NCBI RefSeq assembly: GCF_037646345.1
Contig: NZ_JBBEWR010000010.1
Coordinates: 124,001-188,000 of the forward strand
Direction of reading: 5' to 3'
DNA from: Ascidiimonas aurantiaca
GTDB lineage: Bacteria; Bacteroidota; Bacteroidia; Flavobacteriales; Flavobacteriaceae
DNA: 64,000 nt
Shown: one piece after another, positions 25,872 to 34,880 of the stretch
Layout of the letters: every line of letters begins with the position of its first letter
How positions within the stretch are numbered: the stretch's first letter is position 1
Notes under the pieces: generated by a model
What the model saw: the letters and a program-made list of their open reading frames with translations, nothing else
The model's database searches: none
What the model was told of the DNA's origin: nothing
Program-made: the position numbers and the translations under genes

Positions 25872-26594
25872 TTAAATGAGATCACTCAACCCCTTTACGG
25901 CTACATATCTTTCTGCCGTAAAACCTTCACCGCTGTCCACTCCTATGAGGCGTCCAAGGTCACGTGCGCGGTAATGCAGGCTGTCTAAAAAGTTCTTACT
26001 GCTTATGGGCGTTTCAGGTTCTTTACTGTTGGGATCATAAAACTGAGAGGCGTATGCCTTTATGGCTTCTAGTTTTTTCTCTATAAAACCGGAAACATCT
26101 ACCACAAAATCGGGCTCGATATTTTTCCATTGTATATAGTGATACACCACCCGGGGCCGCCAGGGCTCCTGCCAGGTATCGCCTCCCTCCTCTCTGGTAT
26201 CTATTTTTCTCAAGCCACTTAAAAAGCAAGCATCGCTTACGAGTTTACTTCCTCTGGCATGATCAATATGGCGGTCTTCTATGGCATTACACAATACGAT
26301 ATCGGGACGATATTTTCGTAACATTCGTATAACGGCTAACTGATGGGTACGGTCATTGGTAAAAAAACCATCGGCAAATTCCATATTTTCCCTCACGCTT
26401 ACGCCTAGTATTTGAGCCGCTTTTGCTGCTTCTCTGCTACGGGTCTCGGGCGTACCTCGTGTTCCTAATTCCCCACGGGTAAGGTCTATGATACCTGTTT
26501 TTTTTCCATAAGCAGCCTCTCTGGCCAGGGTAGCACCACATCCCAATTCTACATCATCAGGATGGCTCCCGAAAGCAAGGATATCTAATTTCAT
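25872..26594 (-). CDS. bshB1: Bacillithiol biosynthesis deacetylase BshB1
   Basis: 240 residues, LmbE/PIG-L fold. The zinc motif HPDD is in FGSHPDDVELGCG, the second ligand in DRHIDHARG, and the family stretch DLTRGELGTRGTPETRSREA is intact. It removes the acetyl group from GlcNAc-malate to make GlcN-malate, the second step of bacillithiol synthesis. The neighbouring trans-sulfuration gene (32 bases upstream) could supply the cysteine used in the next step. Confidence 0.93.
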   Translation of the reverse strand: MKLDILAFGSHPDDVELGCGATLAREAAYGKKTGIIDLTRGELGTRGTPETRSREAAKAAQILGVSVRENMEFADGFFTNDRTHQLAVIRMLRKYRPDIVLCNAIEDRHIDHARGSKLVSDACFLSGLRKIDTREEGGDTWQEPWRPRVVYHYIQWKNIEPDFVVDVSGFIEKKLEAIKAYASQFYDPNSKEPETPISSKNFLDSLHYRARDLGRLIGVDSGEGFTAERYVAVKGLSDLI

Positions 26595-26626
26595 AAAAAT
26601 GCGTTCTTTAATACATTATTTTGGCG

Positions 26627-27802
26627 TTAGTCCGTAGCCGTTAGAGAACCTGTCTTTGCGTTTGCGAGCGCCTGTTCTATATCGGCCACAAGATCTTCTT
26701 TTTCTTCAATCCCCAAGGATAAACGAAGAAGACCATCAGTAATTCCCTGTTTTGCCCTTTCTTCCGGAGACAACAGCGCATGTGAAGTCTGCATAGGTGA
26801 TACAATAGTACTCTCAACACCAGCCAGGCTCATGGAGGGCTTGATGAGTTTCAGGCTTTTCAGGAATAGCCCGGGATTTATTTCTTCACCCAATTCAAAA
26901 GAAAGCATACCGCCGTATCCTTTCATCTGTTTCCGGGCCAGTTGATGATCGGGGTGCGATTTTAGCCCCGGATAATACACTTTGGTTACCAAGGGGTTCT
27001 TTTCCAGAAAACGAGCGATCTTCCGGGCATTTCTGTTTTGTGCCTTTACACGCAGTCCGAGGGTCTTGATACTACGTTCCAGCAACCACACGGTATAATC
27101 ACTTAAACTCCCTCCAAAATTCTTGGCGAGTTGAAAAACACGATCCATATGTTCTTCTGAGGCAGCTACGGCCCCGGCAAGGATATCACTGTGCCCTCCC
27201 AGATACTTGGTAGCGCTGTGAATAATGATATCTATACCAAAATCGGCCGGATTTTGATTAACAGGACTCGCAAAAGTGTTGTCTATCATACTTACCAATC
27301 CGTATTTTTTAGCAAGCTTTGCTATTGCTTCCATATCGATAATGGTCAATAACGGATTTGAAGGGGTTTCTATATACAACACCCGGGTAGTATCCTGTAT
27401 GCATTCTTCAAAATGGGCTGCAGATGCCCCTTTGGTAAAAGAATAGGTAATACCATACTTTTTAAACTCTTCAGTTACCAGGTTATAGGTCCCTCCATAT
27501 AGGGTATTTTGTAAAACTACGTGATCCCCCTGTTTTAAAAACGCAAACAATGCGGTACTCACTGCAGCCATACCACTACCAAAAATAAGGGCTGCTTCTG
27601 TATGCTCTAAAGCAGCAATTTTCCTGCAAAGTCCCTGCTGATTGGGCGTATTAAAATAACGAGGGTATCGCTTTACATCTACGTTTTCATATGCATAGGA
27701 CGTACTCATATAGAGCGGTGATACCGCTCCTTTAAACTGTGTGTCTTCCAACTCTCCAATATGAGTACAAATTGTATTAAATCCCGGATTTTTCTTTGTC
27801 AT
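26627..27802 (-). CDS. Trans-sulfuration PLP enzyme (cystathionine gamma-synthase/lyase type)
   Basis: 391 residues. PLP-binding Lys lies in HSATKYLGGHSD, with IFGSGMAAVSTALFAF and the Tyr/Arg of the partner subunit (STSYAYENVDVKRYPRY) typical of the Cys/Met metabolism PLP family. Sequence alone cannot separate cystathionine gamma-synthase, gamma-lyase and methionine gamma-lyase. Next to bshB1 on the same strand. Confidence 0.9.
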   Translation of the reverse strand: MTKKNPGFNTICTHIGELEDTQFKGAVSPLYMSTSYAYENVDVKRYPRYFNTPNQQGLCRKIAALEHTEAALIFGSGMAAVSTALFAFLKQGDHVVLQNTLYGGTYNLVTEEFKKYGITYSFTKGASAAHFEECIQDTTRVLYIETPSNPLLTIIDMEAIAKLAKKYGLVSMIDNTFASPVNQNPADFGIDIIIHSATKYLGGHSDILAGAVAASEEHMDRVFQLAKNFGGSLSDYTVWLLERSIKTLGLRVKAQNRNARKIARFLEKNPLVTKVYYPGLKSHPDHQLARKQMKGYGGMLSFELGEEINPGLFLKSLKLIKPSMSLAGVESTIVSPMQTSHALLSPEERAKQGITDGLLRLSLGIEEKEDLVADIEQALANAKTGSLTATD

Positions 27803-27874
27803 TACGGTTTATTTTTTCCCGCTTCTAAATTACAAAATTGAACCAGAAAAAACCGTACTTACGAGAAGGAGTTT

Positions 27875-27899
27875 AAGCCTGGGGTTTTACCCCAGGCTT
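27875..27899 (-). terminator. Hairpin after the MATE gene
   Basis: AAGCCTGGGG (27875-27884) pairs with CCCCAGGCTT (27890-27899) with a 5-base loop. The strong T run is on the plus strand; on the minus strand only TTAAA follows, so efficiency for the MATE transcript is uncertain. Confidence 0.55.
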
Positions 27900-27901
27900 T
27901 T

Positions 27902-29311
27902 TTATACCTGCGTTCGTTTCCAGTGTCCTTTTCGAAAATAGATCACGGAAACAATAGCTATCAACACTTCGGCAACCGTTATGGCCATAAATACCCCCAG
28001 AGGGCCCCAGTTAAATTCCATGGCTGCCAGATAGGCAAAGGGCAACTGGAATAACCAAAAGCAAAAAAAGTTAATTACCGTAGGGGTCATGGTATCTCCT
28101 GCTCCATTAAACGCCTGGATTACTACCATTCCGTAGGCATAGAACAGGTACCCGGCGGTAATGACCCGCAGGCTCAATGCTCCGTATTTCACTACATCAG
28201 GCACAGAACTGAAAAGCATAATGATCTGCGGTGCAAAAACCAGGTATATTACAGAGACTGCTAACATAAATACGGCATTGTATTTACCAGTTTTCCAAAC
28301 AGACATTTCTGCTCTTTCAGGCTGTCCGGCACCCAGGTTTTGACCTACCAGTGTAGCAGCGGCATTACTCATACCCCATGAAGGCATAAGTGTAAACATA
28401 AGTACTCTTATAGATATGGTATATCCTGCAAGTACTTCACTGCCAAACTCTGCCATGATTCGCATAAGTACTACCCAACTGGACGTACCTATGAGAAACT
28501 GCCCTATTCCTCCCAGGGAGATACGCACGAGATTGAATATTACTTTGACCCGGATCACAAAATGACGTATTCCTAATTTAATACGGCCCCAGCCGTAAAA
28601 TAAAAGGAACAACTGAAAGATAACAGCCGAACCCCGCCCAATAGTGGTAGCGATCGCTGCTCCGGCAACACCGTATTCGGGAACGGGTCCCAGCCCAAAA
28701 ATAAAAATAGGATCGAGAATGATATTAAGTATATTAGAAAATACCAGCGACCACATCGCCATGGAAGCATCACCGGCACCTCTGAATATTGCATTGATAA
28801 GGAAAAGGAGCAGTATAGTTATGTTCCCTCCTATCAATATCTGGGTGTACCGGTACCCTTCTTCAATAAGATCAGGGGCCCCTCCCATAAACCGAAGTAT
28901 TTCCTTTGGATATAAGATACCTGGAATACTAATAAGAATAGCTACTAAAATACCCAGCCAAATGGCCTGTGAAGCCGCTTCATTGGCTCCTTTATGATCT
29001 TTCTCCCCTATTCTTCTGGCTACAACGGCTGTTGCTGCCATACTTAACCCAATGCCTACAGCATACACCAGGGTAATAACTGACTCGGTTAAACCAATGG
29101 TCGCAACCGCGTTTACACTTACACGGCTTACAAAAGCAATATCTATTAATGCAAATATAGATTCCATGAGCATTTCAAGTATCATGGGTACCGATAGCAT
29201 GAAAACAGCTTTGCGAATACTTCCTGTGGTAAAATCTTCCTGCTTACCACGAATAGCCTGAAGGAAATAATAAAAAAATTTATTGAGAAAATGAGTATGT
29301 TGAGATGACAT
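27902..29311 (-). CDS. MATE family efflux transporter
   Basis: 469 residues, twelve hydrophobic segments, two MatE halves. The N-half has VPMILEMLMESIFALIDIAFVSR and the C-half repeats the pattern (GIGQFLIGTSSWVVLMRIMAEFG). The family exports drugs or metabolites in exchange for Na+ or H+. No operon partner; substrate unknown. Confidence 0.93.
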   Translation of the reverse strand: MSSQHTHFLNKFFYYFLQAIRGKQEDFTTGSIRKAVFMLSVPMILEMLMESIFALIDIAFVSRVSVNAVATIGLTESVITLVYAVGIGLSMAATAVVARRIGEKDHKGANEAASQAIWLGILVAILISIPGILYPKEILRFMGGAPDLIEEGYRYTQILIGGNITILLLFLINAIFRGAGDASMAMWSLVFSNILNIILDPIFIFGLGPVPEYGVAGAAIATTIGRGSAVIFQLFLLFYGWGRIKLGIRHFVIRVKVIFNLVRISLGGIGQFLIGTSSWVVLMRIMAEFGSEVLAGYTISIRVLMFTLMPSWGMSNAAATLVGQNLGAGQPERAEMSVWKTGKYNAVFMLAVSVIYLVFAPQIIMLFSSVPDVVKYGALSLRVITAGYLFYAYGMVVIQAFNGAGDTMTPTVINFFCFWLFQLPFAYLAAMEFNWGPLGVFMAITVAEVLIAIVSVIYFRKGHWKRTQV

Positions 29312-29534
29312 GATAGTAATATTAAATATAATCTGACTTTAAAAAAATCAATATATCTGTCAGGATTTTACAACCTGCCCGGTTGCTTATATTAGAGACC
29401 TGCTATTTAATAACTACTATATCCATAATAAGACAAAAGTGCAGCTTTTTTTCAAAATAGCAAAAACATTGTGTATTTTTTCTTTTTTTTAAAATGTATT
29501 TAAATGAAAGACAATAAATGCTATGAATACGGAA

Positions 29535-29561
29535 AGCCCGAACACCTAAAGTATTCGGGCT
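29535..29561 (-). terminator. Hairpin downstream of the Cys-rich lipoprotein gene
   Basis: AGCCCGAA (29535-29542) pairs with TTCGGGCT (29554-29561) across an 11-base loop. Lies 28 bases after the stop codon. Confidence 0.5.
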
Positions 29562-29589
29562 ATAGATAGCATTATGTGTGGTTAAGGAA

Positions 29590-30243
29590 TTAAACCCTGG
29601 TGCAGTAGCTATCCAGACATAATAAAGCACCCGCGCCGAAGCCCGCTACACAAAGTCCGGATACCAGTCCCGAGCCGGCACTTCCTATTACGCAGGCCGC
29701 TGCCGGCAAACCTACCGCGGCTATACAAACATAATACTGCCAGCCGCATGAGAAGGTGCCTGAACGCTGAGCCAGAGATGCAAAACCATCTCCGTTAAGT
29801 GTATTTAACGATGAAATAACCTGATCCGGACTGTTGGCCAGATTGTAATCACAGCCTACACAGGTAAGTAACTCAGGGTACTTGGCAACTAAAGCCTCAT
29901 AGTTAATTTTAATGGCTTCCATGTTTTTGTTAATAAAGGCACTGTTGTCATCAAAAATATTAGCAAAACGGCTTTCATTCTGTTGACGATAAAGTGTTTT
30001 AAACTCTTCAAAACTAACATTCTGCTGCTGCAGAGACTGTGCAATGGCATTGTTAACATTATCAATAGCCGTTTTCATTGCCAAAAAGTTCTCATCACTC
30101 AGGATCTTGCTGTCATCTACAACGTTATCCTGTTGTGTTTCCAGTTCCATTGGTTCATTATCCTTATTACAGGAGATAAAACCCGACACCATTAGCGTAG
30201 CCCCCATAAAGAGCACTAATACAGACTTAATTGTTTTTTTCAT
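29590..30243 (-). CDS. Lipoprotein with Cys/Gly-rich C-terminal domain
   Basis: 217 residues. Lipobox GFISC puts the lipidated Cys at 25. Residues 40-125 are helical and polar. The last 55 residues (from 163) are small, Gly/Ala-rich and hydrophobic, with Cys at 166, 173, 184, 198, 209 and 214; two more (CVGC) are at 128 and 131. This spacing recalls halocin-C8-like peptide domains, but I cannot confirm the relation. The neighbouring precursor-peptide array 1 kb away makes a peptide-antibiotic or immunity role worth testing. Isolated gene with its own hairpin terminator. Confidence 0.75.
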   Translation of the reverse strand: MKKTIKSVLVLFMGATLMVSGFISCNKDNEPMELETQQDNVVDDSKILSDENFLAMKTAIDNVNNAIAQSLQQQNVSFEEFKTLYRQQNESRFANIFDDNSAFINKNMEAIKINYEALVAKYPELLTCVGCDYNLANSPDQVISSLNTLNGDGFASLAQRSGTFSCGWQYYVCIAAVGLPAAACVIGSAGSGLVSGLCVAGFGAGALLCLDSYCTRV

Positions 30244-30413
30244 AATAATTTTTTATTAAAGTTAATACTTTCACTAAAGTACAGTATTTAACTACAAAAA
30301 TACAGTGATTATTAATTTTTTAACAAGATTTAACTTACAAAAACTATGAAATAGTGATAAGCTATTGGCAGTGAGATATTTGAATAAAAACAGTGGGAGT
30401 GAGCTGTATGGTT

Positions 30414-30944
30414 TTAGCTTCTTGTAAAGCATTTTATAAGATGGGAATGTTGCGGAAACACCTCAATTAATTCTTTTTGAGAGGCAAGTTCAAAGTCGGC
30501 AAAATCAAAACCAGGCGCAACGGTGCATCCTGTCAGAGCGAAGCTTCCTCCCTTTCTTACTGCAGAAGCAAACCAGTATCCGGCAGGTATTATTGCCTGA
30601 GGAACACATGATGAGAGAGTTAGCGGCCCTAAACGTATATTTTCATAAGAGCCGTCGGGACGAATACAATGTATATCGACAGGGTCTCCTTCATAAAAAT
30701 GCCATAGTTCATCCTGAAGGATACGATGAAATGCTGAAAAATTATGATGCGTAAGTAAAAAATAAATAGCTGTACTAAAAGAACGGTGTCCTGAAAAACC
30801 ACTACCTGATAATACTTCATGGGGTATGTTTCCTTCGCTTCGATAAGTTTCCTTATAATACCCTCCCTCAGGATGCGGCAGTAATTGTAACTTTTCAACA
30901 AGCTCCTGGTATCTTTCCTGCATAATGCTATTGTTTTTCGGCAT
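30414..30944 (-). CDS. DUF985 (cupin_5) protein
   Basis: 176 residues. Cupin fold with the family pattern LPHPEGGYYKETYRS, STAIYFLL, and W-H-F-Y-E-G-D in DELWHFYEGDPV; near the end GCTVAPGFDFADFEL. Function of the family is not established. Single gene, in the opposite direction to the precursor array. Confidence 0.88.
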   Translation of the reverse strand: MPKNNSIMQERYQELVEKLQLLPHPEGGYYKETYRSEGNIPHEVLSGSGFSGHRSFSTAIYFLLTHHNFSAFHRILQDELWHFYEGDPVDIHCIRPDGSYENIRLGPLTLSSCVPQAIIPAGYWFASAVRKGGSFALTGCTVAPGFDFADFELASQKELIEVFPQHSHLIKCFTRS

Positions 30945-31133
30945 TAAATATACACTTTTCTCTGCCAGGGAAAAACCGGTTTAATTTGAGCCTTTTTACA
31001 ATAGTATGTTATTTCGAAAATAAAAAAGATGTAAGAAAAAAGTAAAAATATTTAACGTTTTGAAAAATATTACTCATAGGTTTTTTCTTTACTTTTATAT
31101 AAACATTAAAATCAATTAAACTTATTTATCAAA

Positions 31134-31346
31134 ATGAAAAGAAAAACCATAAAAAAGCTGTCTTTAAAAAAAAGTAATATTGCCATACTTTCTCAAGAAC
31201 ATTCTCTTAAAGGAGGAAACAGAATAGAAACGTTTACATGTAACGGGCAAACCCGAGAGATCTCTGTTTGTATATGTAATACATTCCAGGTAAATTGTGA
31301 AACGGCTATATGTCCGGTTCCAACATTTACAGAGTGTATTTGTTAA
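31134..31346 (+). CDS. Precursor peptide 1, L1a-type lanthipeptide leader
   Basis: 70 residues: 28-residue leader ending in LKGG, then a 42-residue core with seven Cys. Leader has the K-L-S-L-K-K-x-x-I-A-x-L pattern of Bacteroidota class I lanthipeptide precursors. The core has the recurring SVCIC-N-T segment and ends CPVPTFTECIC, nearly the same end as precursor 12. First gene of the array. Confidence 0.85.
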   Translation: MKRKTIKKLSLKKSNIAILSQEHSLKGGNRIETFTCNGQTREISVCICNTFQVNCETAICPVPTFTECIC

Positions 31347-31482
31347 CCTTATCAGATAATCTGTCTGAAACCAGCACTCTTTAAAAAATAAATACTTTCA
31401 AATGAATGTATCTTATCAAAAAGCATTTTTCAGGCTCTTTTACCAATTATTTATCATAAAATTCATTTAAACCTAAATTATC

Positions 31483-31638
31483 ATGAAAAAAGGAAAAATT
31501 AAAAGTTTGTCATTTAAAAAAACTTGCGTAGCTAATTTTAGTCAACAGGCAAGTGTAAAAGGAGGTTCAGCAACATGTCCCTTTGTTTCATGTCGCTGTC
31601 AATTAACTGTTCCCTGTGAAACTATTGAAATCTGTTGA
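31483..31638 (+). CDS. Precursor peptide 2 (short)
   Basis: 51 residues: leader MKKGKIKSLSFKKTCVANF... ends VKGG at 28, then a 23-residue core with five Cys (SATCPFVSCRCQLTVPCETIEIC would exceed plain notation; key parts are CRC and PCET). It is the shortest core in the array and is followed by a strong terminator. Confidence 0.8.
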   Translation: MKKGKIKSLSFKKTCVANFSQQASVKGGSATCPFVSCRCQLTVPCETIEIC

Positions 31639-31661
31639 AAAAACTCCAATTCAGTTTACGT

Positions 31662-31696
31662 CACGGCCCTTTTTTCCAGGTTTAAAAAGGGCCGTG
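31662..31696 (+). terminator. Terminator after precursor 2
   Basis: CACGGCCCTTTTT (31662-31674) pairs with AAAAAGGGCCGTG (31684-31696). Followed by a short T-rich stretch. It shows that the array is not one uninterrupted transcript. Confidence 0.75.
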
Positions 31697-31803
31697 ATCC
31701 GTTTTATAGTTTGTGTTCAATTTTGTTTGCCAAAATTTTATGTTAAAAAAGTAGTATAAATATTACTTTTTTAGTAAATTTAAAAATACAAAATCTTATA
31801 ATC

Positions 31804-31998
31804 ATGAAAAAAACAAAAATTCAAAAATTATCACTTGCCAAGACTTCTATAGCAAGTTTGAAAGAGCAGCGAACCATTAAAGGAGGTGCTTACACAGACA
31901 CCTGCCAAACCAACGAGCTTTCCTGTAGAGGATGTTTTACAGTGGTAATTTGTCCGGAAACGATTAATTGTCCCATTCCGTCTGTGGATGTATGTTAA
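31804..31998 (+). CDS. Precursor peptide 3
   Basis: 64 residues: leader ends TIKGG at 28, core 36 residues with six Cys, including RGCFTVVIC and a Pro-rich end (CPIPSVDVC). Leader keeps KLSLAKTSIASL. Confidence 0.85.
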   Translation: MKKTKIQKLSLAKTSIASLKEQRTIKGGAYTDTCQTNELSCRGCFTVVICPETINCPIPSVDVC

Positions 31999-32224
31999 TT
32001 AACATAGTTTAAAACCAACTGCTTCTTCAGGAAGCAGAAGTAACCTGTAGGCCGGTTAAAATGAATGATACAACCGGTTCATCTCTGTCTTTTGCAAAGT
32101 CCTAACAGGCAGAACAGATCTGTTTTGTTTAGAACGTGACCTTATTATGCTCTTATCTAAAAACATAAGGTATCTATACTAATGGCAATGGACTTCATAA
32201 AACAATTTAATAAATCGTAATACA

Positions 32225-32431
32225 ATGAAAAAAGCTAAAAATCAAAAACTTAAACTTACAAAAGCCATTATCTGCGGCCTTCACCAGACAAAACAACTAA
32301 AAGGTGGCCAAACAGGAATATACGACAGCATAAATGTCTGTAAACTTCCTGATCCTCCTACCCTTAGAGAAGCTACCTGCTTTTACACCATTTGCTTTTG
32401 TAATAATACGGCTGAAACTATATGCTCTTAA
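32225..32431 (+). CDS. Precursor peptide 4
   Basis: 68 residues: leader ends QLKGG at 28 but is the most divergent in the array (KLKLTKAIICGLHQ). The 40-residue core has five Cys in its second half with an ICFC-N-N-T segment. Confidence 0.82.
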   Translation: MKKAKNQKLKLTKAIICGLHQTKQLKGGQTGIYDSINVCKLPDPPTLREATCFYTICFCNNTAETICS

Positions 32432-32469
32432 ACCCAATAAACATGTGTTAATCTAAAGCTCATTGTATC

Positions 32470-32664
32470 ATAAAAAAGAAGAATATTAAAAAACTGTCCC
32501 TGGTGCGTTCATCAGTATGCAATTTAAATCAGAAAAACGCAATAACAGGGGGAACGGGAGGTAGTCTAGCAACTACGGCCACTCTTTGCTGCGAAAACCT
32601 GGCTACTCTTAAGATATCAGTTTGTATTCCCTGTGTAACTACTGTTCCGGAGAGTCAGATATAA
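32470..32664 (+). pseudogene. Precursor peptide 5, start codon ATG replaced by ATA
   Basis: The reading frame from 32470 encodes a complete family member: leader (I)KKKNIKKLSLVRSSVCNL..., Gly-Gly at 27-28, and a 36-residue core with four Cys (LCCENLATLK, SVCIPCVTT). The codon aligned with the ATG of all other members is ATA, and a stop occurs seven codons upstream, so there is no canonical start. Either a recently silenced gene or one using the rare ATA start. The frame is otherwise undamaged. Confidence 0.75.
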
Positions 32665-32800
32665 ATGAATGTTAGCACTTCTTAAATGCCTAGAAAGTGT
32701 GTAATGTATATACGGAACTCTTTCTGGTTAGTAAACCTGAATCAGTCAGTTCTTATAAATCAGGATAATGTTTTTTTAATGAAACCTTACTCCATTTACC

Positions 32801-33036
32801 ATGAAAAGAAGAAAAATGAAAAGGCTATCTCTTATCCGTATTCTAAACACCGGCAAACAACGTTAAGAGAGAGAATTATAGTATATATAGGCTGTACAAA
32901 TCTTACTAATGAGATGTGTGATAATTCATCTCACCTTTACGAACCGTGTGTTTGTGCCCGCAACCGGATACTTTCAGAGAATGTCCTCAGAAAGTATTAC
33001 AAGAAAGTGTTACAAATAATACGAAGTAAATTATGA
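32801..33036 (+). pseudogene. Precursor peptide 6, frameshifted
   Basis: A leader start, MKRRKMKRLSLIR, is read from 32801 but runs into a stop after 21 codons. Core-like sequence (CTNLTNEMCDNSSHLYEPC then VCA) continues in another frame to about 32990. A 116-codon open frame over the region (32686-33036) mixes these parts and is not a real gene. Confidence 0.65.
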
Positions 33037-33049
33037 AACTTTACCTGCA

Positions 33050-33092
33050 TTCCTTTTGCTTTTAGAAAATTAGCAAAAGGAATGTTTTAGTG
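33050..33092 (+). terminator. Hairpin after the frameshifted precursor
   Basis: CATTCCTTTTGCT pairs with AGCAAAAGGAATG, followed by TTTTAG. A 13-bp stem, so likely a terminator. Confidence 0.7.
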
Positions 33093-33326
33093 CTACAAAT
33101 CTGTTCTGCAAAAAACACTCTCTACAGGAAAGCTTTATTAACTTCTTATAAGTTTTACCAGACTTCACTAAGAAGTTTAAAAATAAGAAAAACCTTCAAT
33201 ATATAAGATTTCTCTTTTACTTTATACTGATTTAACATATTAGCTTTTAACGTTTTAGTTAATGTTAAATATGTAGGTTTATATCTACTTTATTTGTAAT
33301 TTAGGTACTATATAATACTTAAGATC
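33093..33326. other. Intergenic stretch in the array
   Basis: About 230 very AT-rich bases before precursor 7. No leader remnant found. It may carry a promoter for the following genes, but I could not assign elements with the usual 19-base spacing. Confidence 0.4.
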
Positions 33327-33545
33327 ATGAAAAAAAGAAAAATTAGAAGTTTATCATTAAAAAAAACTTCAGTAGCAACACTTAATCACACTAATAAGGT
33401 AACCGGTGGTAACGAGCCGACAAATACTTTTGGAATTGGCTGTACTACTAACACGATTCAGGGATCTGTTTGTATTTGCAACACTATTCGTCCCTGCCCT
33501 ACGACTGAGTTCCCTATATCACTGGCCTGCCCTACACTACCTTAA
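33327..33545 (+). CDS. Precursor peptide 7
   Basis: 72 residues: leader ends KVTGG at 28, core 44 residues with five Cys, containing SVCICNT as in precursor 1 and a Pro-rich tail (PCPTTEFPIS). Leader is the array consensus KKRKIRSLSLKKTSVATL. Confidence 0.86.
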   Translation: MKKRKIRSLSLKKTSVATLNHTNKVTGGNEPTNTFGIGCTTNTIQGSVCICNTIRPCPTTEFPISLACPTLP

Positions 33546-33613
33546 ACGATATCTGTTCAGTATGTAATCCTTTAATATTGAATACTGATTACCTGGAATA
33601 AAAATGTAAAATA

Positions 33614-33802
33614 ATGAAAAAAGGAAAGATCAAAACGCTTTTATTAAAACGATCTTCAGTTGCCAACTTACATGCTGCGAACGTAATAAAGGGAGGTAAT
33701 ACCCTTAGCTGTGAGCTTACTATTTGTCCGGTAGATACATTTGTTTTTTCCGAGTGTTCCTGTGATACCCGACAAACCTGCGAGGCTCGATGTAAACCGT
33801 AG
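33614..33802 (+). CDS. Precursor peptide 8
   Basis: 62 residues: leader ends VIKGG at 28, core 34 residues with six Cys, including the SECSCDT form of the recurrent S/T-x-C-x-C-x-T motif. Confidence 0.86.
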   Translation: MKKGKIKTLLLKRSSVANLHAANVIKGGNTLSCELTICPVDTFVFSECSCDTRQTCEARCKP

Positions 33803-33872
33803 TTGCAGAGGCATATTTTTTAAACCCTTTATTAATTTATTTTAAATACTATTTAACTAAAAAAGTTTAATC

Positions 33873-34091
33873 ATGAAAAAAAAAGCATTCAAAAGTCTTT
33901 CACTTAAAAAATCGTCTGTAGCCAATTTACATAATACGCATAGGGTACAGGGAGGTTTTGTAGTACGCTTAACTGAAAGCCCTGATACCTGCCCGCCTTC
34001 CATATATAGAACCGGGTGTGACTGTACAAGGGTGGAAGCCTGCATCCTTACTGACGATCCGGCGGAATGTACTTCCTTTATTAATTGCTAA
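33873..34091 (+). CDS. Precursor peptide 9
   Basis: 72 residues: leader ends RVQGG at 28, core 44 residues with six Cys, including TGCDCTR. Only 70 bases after precursor 8. Confidence 0.85.
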   Translation: MKKKAFKSLSLKKSSVANLHNTHRVQGGFVVRLTESPDTCPPSIYRTGCDCTRVEACILTDDPAECTSFINC

Positions 34092-34160
34092 TACCCGGAT
34101 ATTTTTTGAGTAAACCGTTCATTATTGGTAATAGTTTAATTAAAACCGGGGTTTTTGATC

Positions 34161-34206
34161 GAGAAAAGCATTAAAAACGATCGTCTGTCGCAAGTCTTTC
34201 TCTATA
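34161..34206 (+). pseudogene. Leader remnant of a lost precursor gene
   Basis: The bases at 34177-34199 read R-S-S-V-A-S-L-S, the same as the second half of the leader in precursors 8 and 10, but the first half is shortened, no ATG precedes it, and a stop follows at 34204. No core can be recognised after it. Confidence 0.55.
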
Positions 34207-34376
34207 GTTACAAATGAAATGGGGAAAGACAGCGGTTACTTACTATTTCATATAACTCCGATAACTAATTCTTGTTATCAAACTCTGGATTGCATTACCT
34301 GGGTAGTCCTAACAACAGAAGAGAATGTGATCTCAGCTATATCATTATTACTAATATATTATTTACCTATAACATC

Positions 34377-34556
34377 ATGAAAAAAAGAGAATTTAAAAAA
34401 CTGACGTTAAAACGTTCGTCTGTGGCAGATCTTTCAAAATGCACACAGATAAAAGGAGGAGGGGTTTCCAGATTCTGTCCGTCTGAAAATGAGGAATGTG
34501 ATGATCCTACAGCTATAAATTGCCCAACAGACATACTTACCTGTACATGTTGGTGA
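34377..34556 (+). CDS. Precursor peptide 10
   Basis: 59 residues from ATG 34377. An upstream in-frame ATG at 34272 is rejected because the leader of every other member starts at the MKK position. Leader ends QIKGG at 28; core 31 residues with five Cys, ending LTCTCW. Confidence 0.83.
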   Translation: MKKREFKKLTLKRSSVADLSKCTQIKGGGVSRFCPSENEECDDPTAINCPTDILTCTCW

Positions 34557-34594
34557 AACGATCCTAAAAGATTAACTAAACAAACAAAAGTATA

Positions 34595-34822
34595 ATGAAA
34601 AAAAGAACACTTAAAAAGCTGTCATTACATCGCATGCAAGTGGCACATCTTTCTCATAAAGCACCTCTACAGGGAGGAAATGGGGGCACAGTAGAATCTG
34701 TAGATGTACCATGCCTTCTAAGTTTTCGGTTCACTGCCTGTGAATGTGAAACCTTACACCTGATAGATTGCGGTATTACTGTAAAACATTGTGACACTTT
34801 TGAGTTGACCTGCAGATGTTAA
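34595..34822 (+). CDS. Precursor peptide 11
   Basis: 75 residues: leader ends PLQGG at 28, core 47 residues with seven Cys, including TACECET and the end LTCRC. Shares the V-D-V-P-C start of core with precursor 12 and 15. Confidence 0.85.
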   Translation: MKKRTLKKLSLHRMQVAHLSHKAPLQGGNGGTVESVDVPCLLSFRFTACECETLHLIDCGITVKHCDTFELTCRC

Positions 34823-34880
34823 TGCAGGATAAAACGTAATTACTTAATACACATATAAATTCAATTTTAAAAAAGCAATC

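Noticed and set aside
27875..27905. Plus-strand terminator as sign of a plus-strand gene upstream
   Set aside because: Both neighbouring genes are on the minus strand and no plus-strand coding frame with family features ends there.
32686..33036. A 116-codon open frame in the precursor array
   Set aside because: It joins unrelated reading frames of a frameshifted precursor; no homologue features, and the leader-like part is in another frame.
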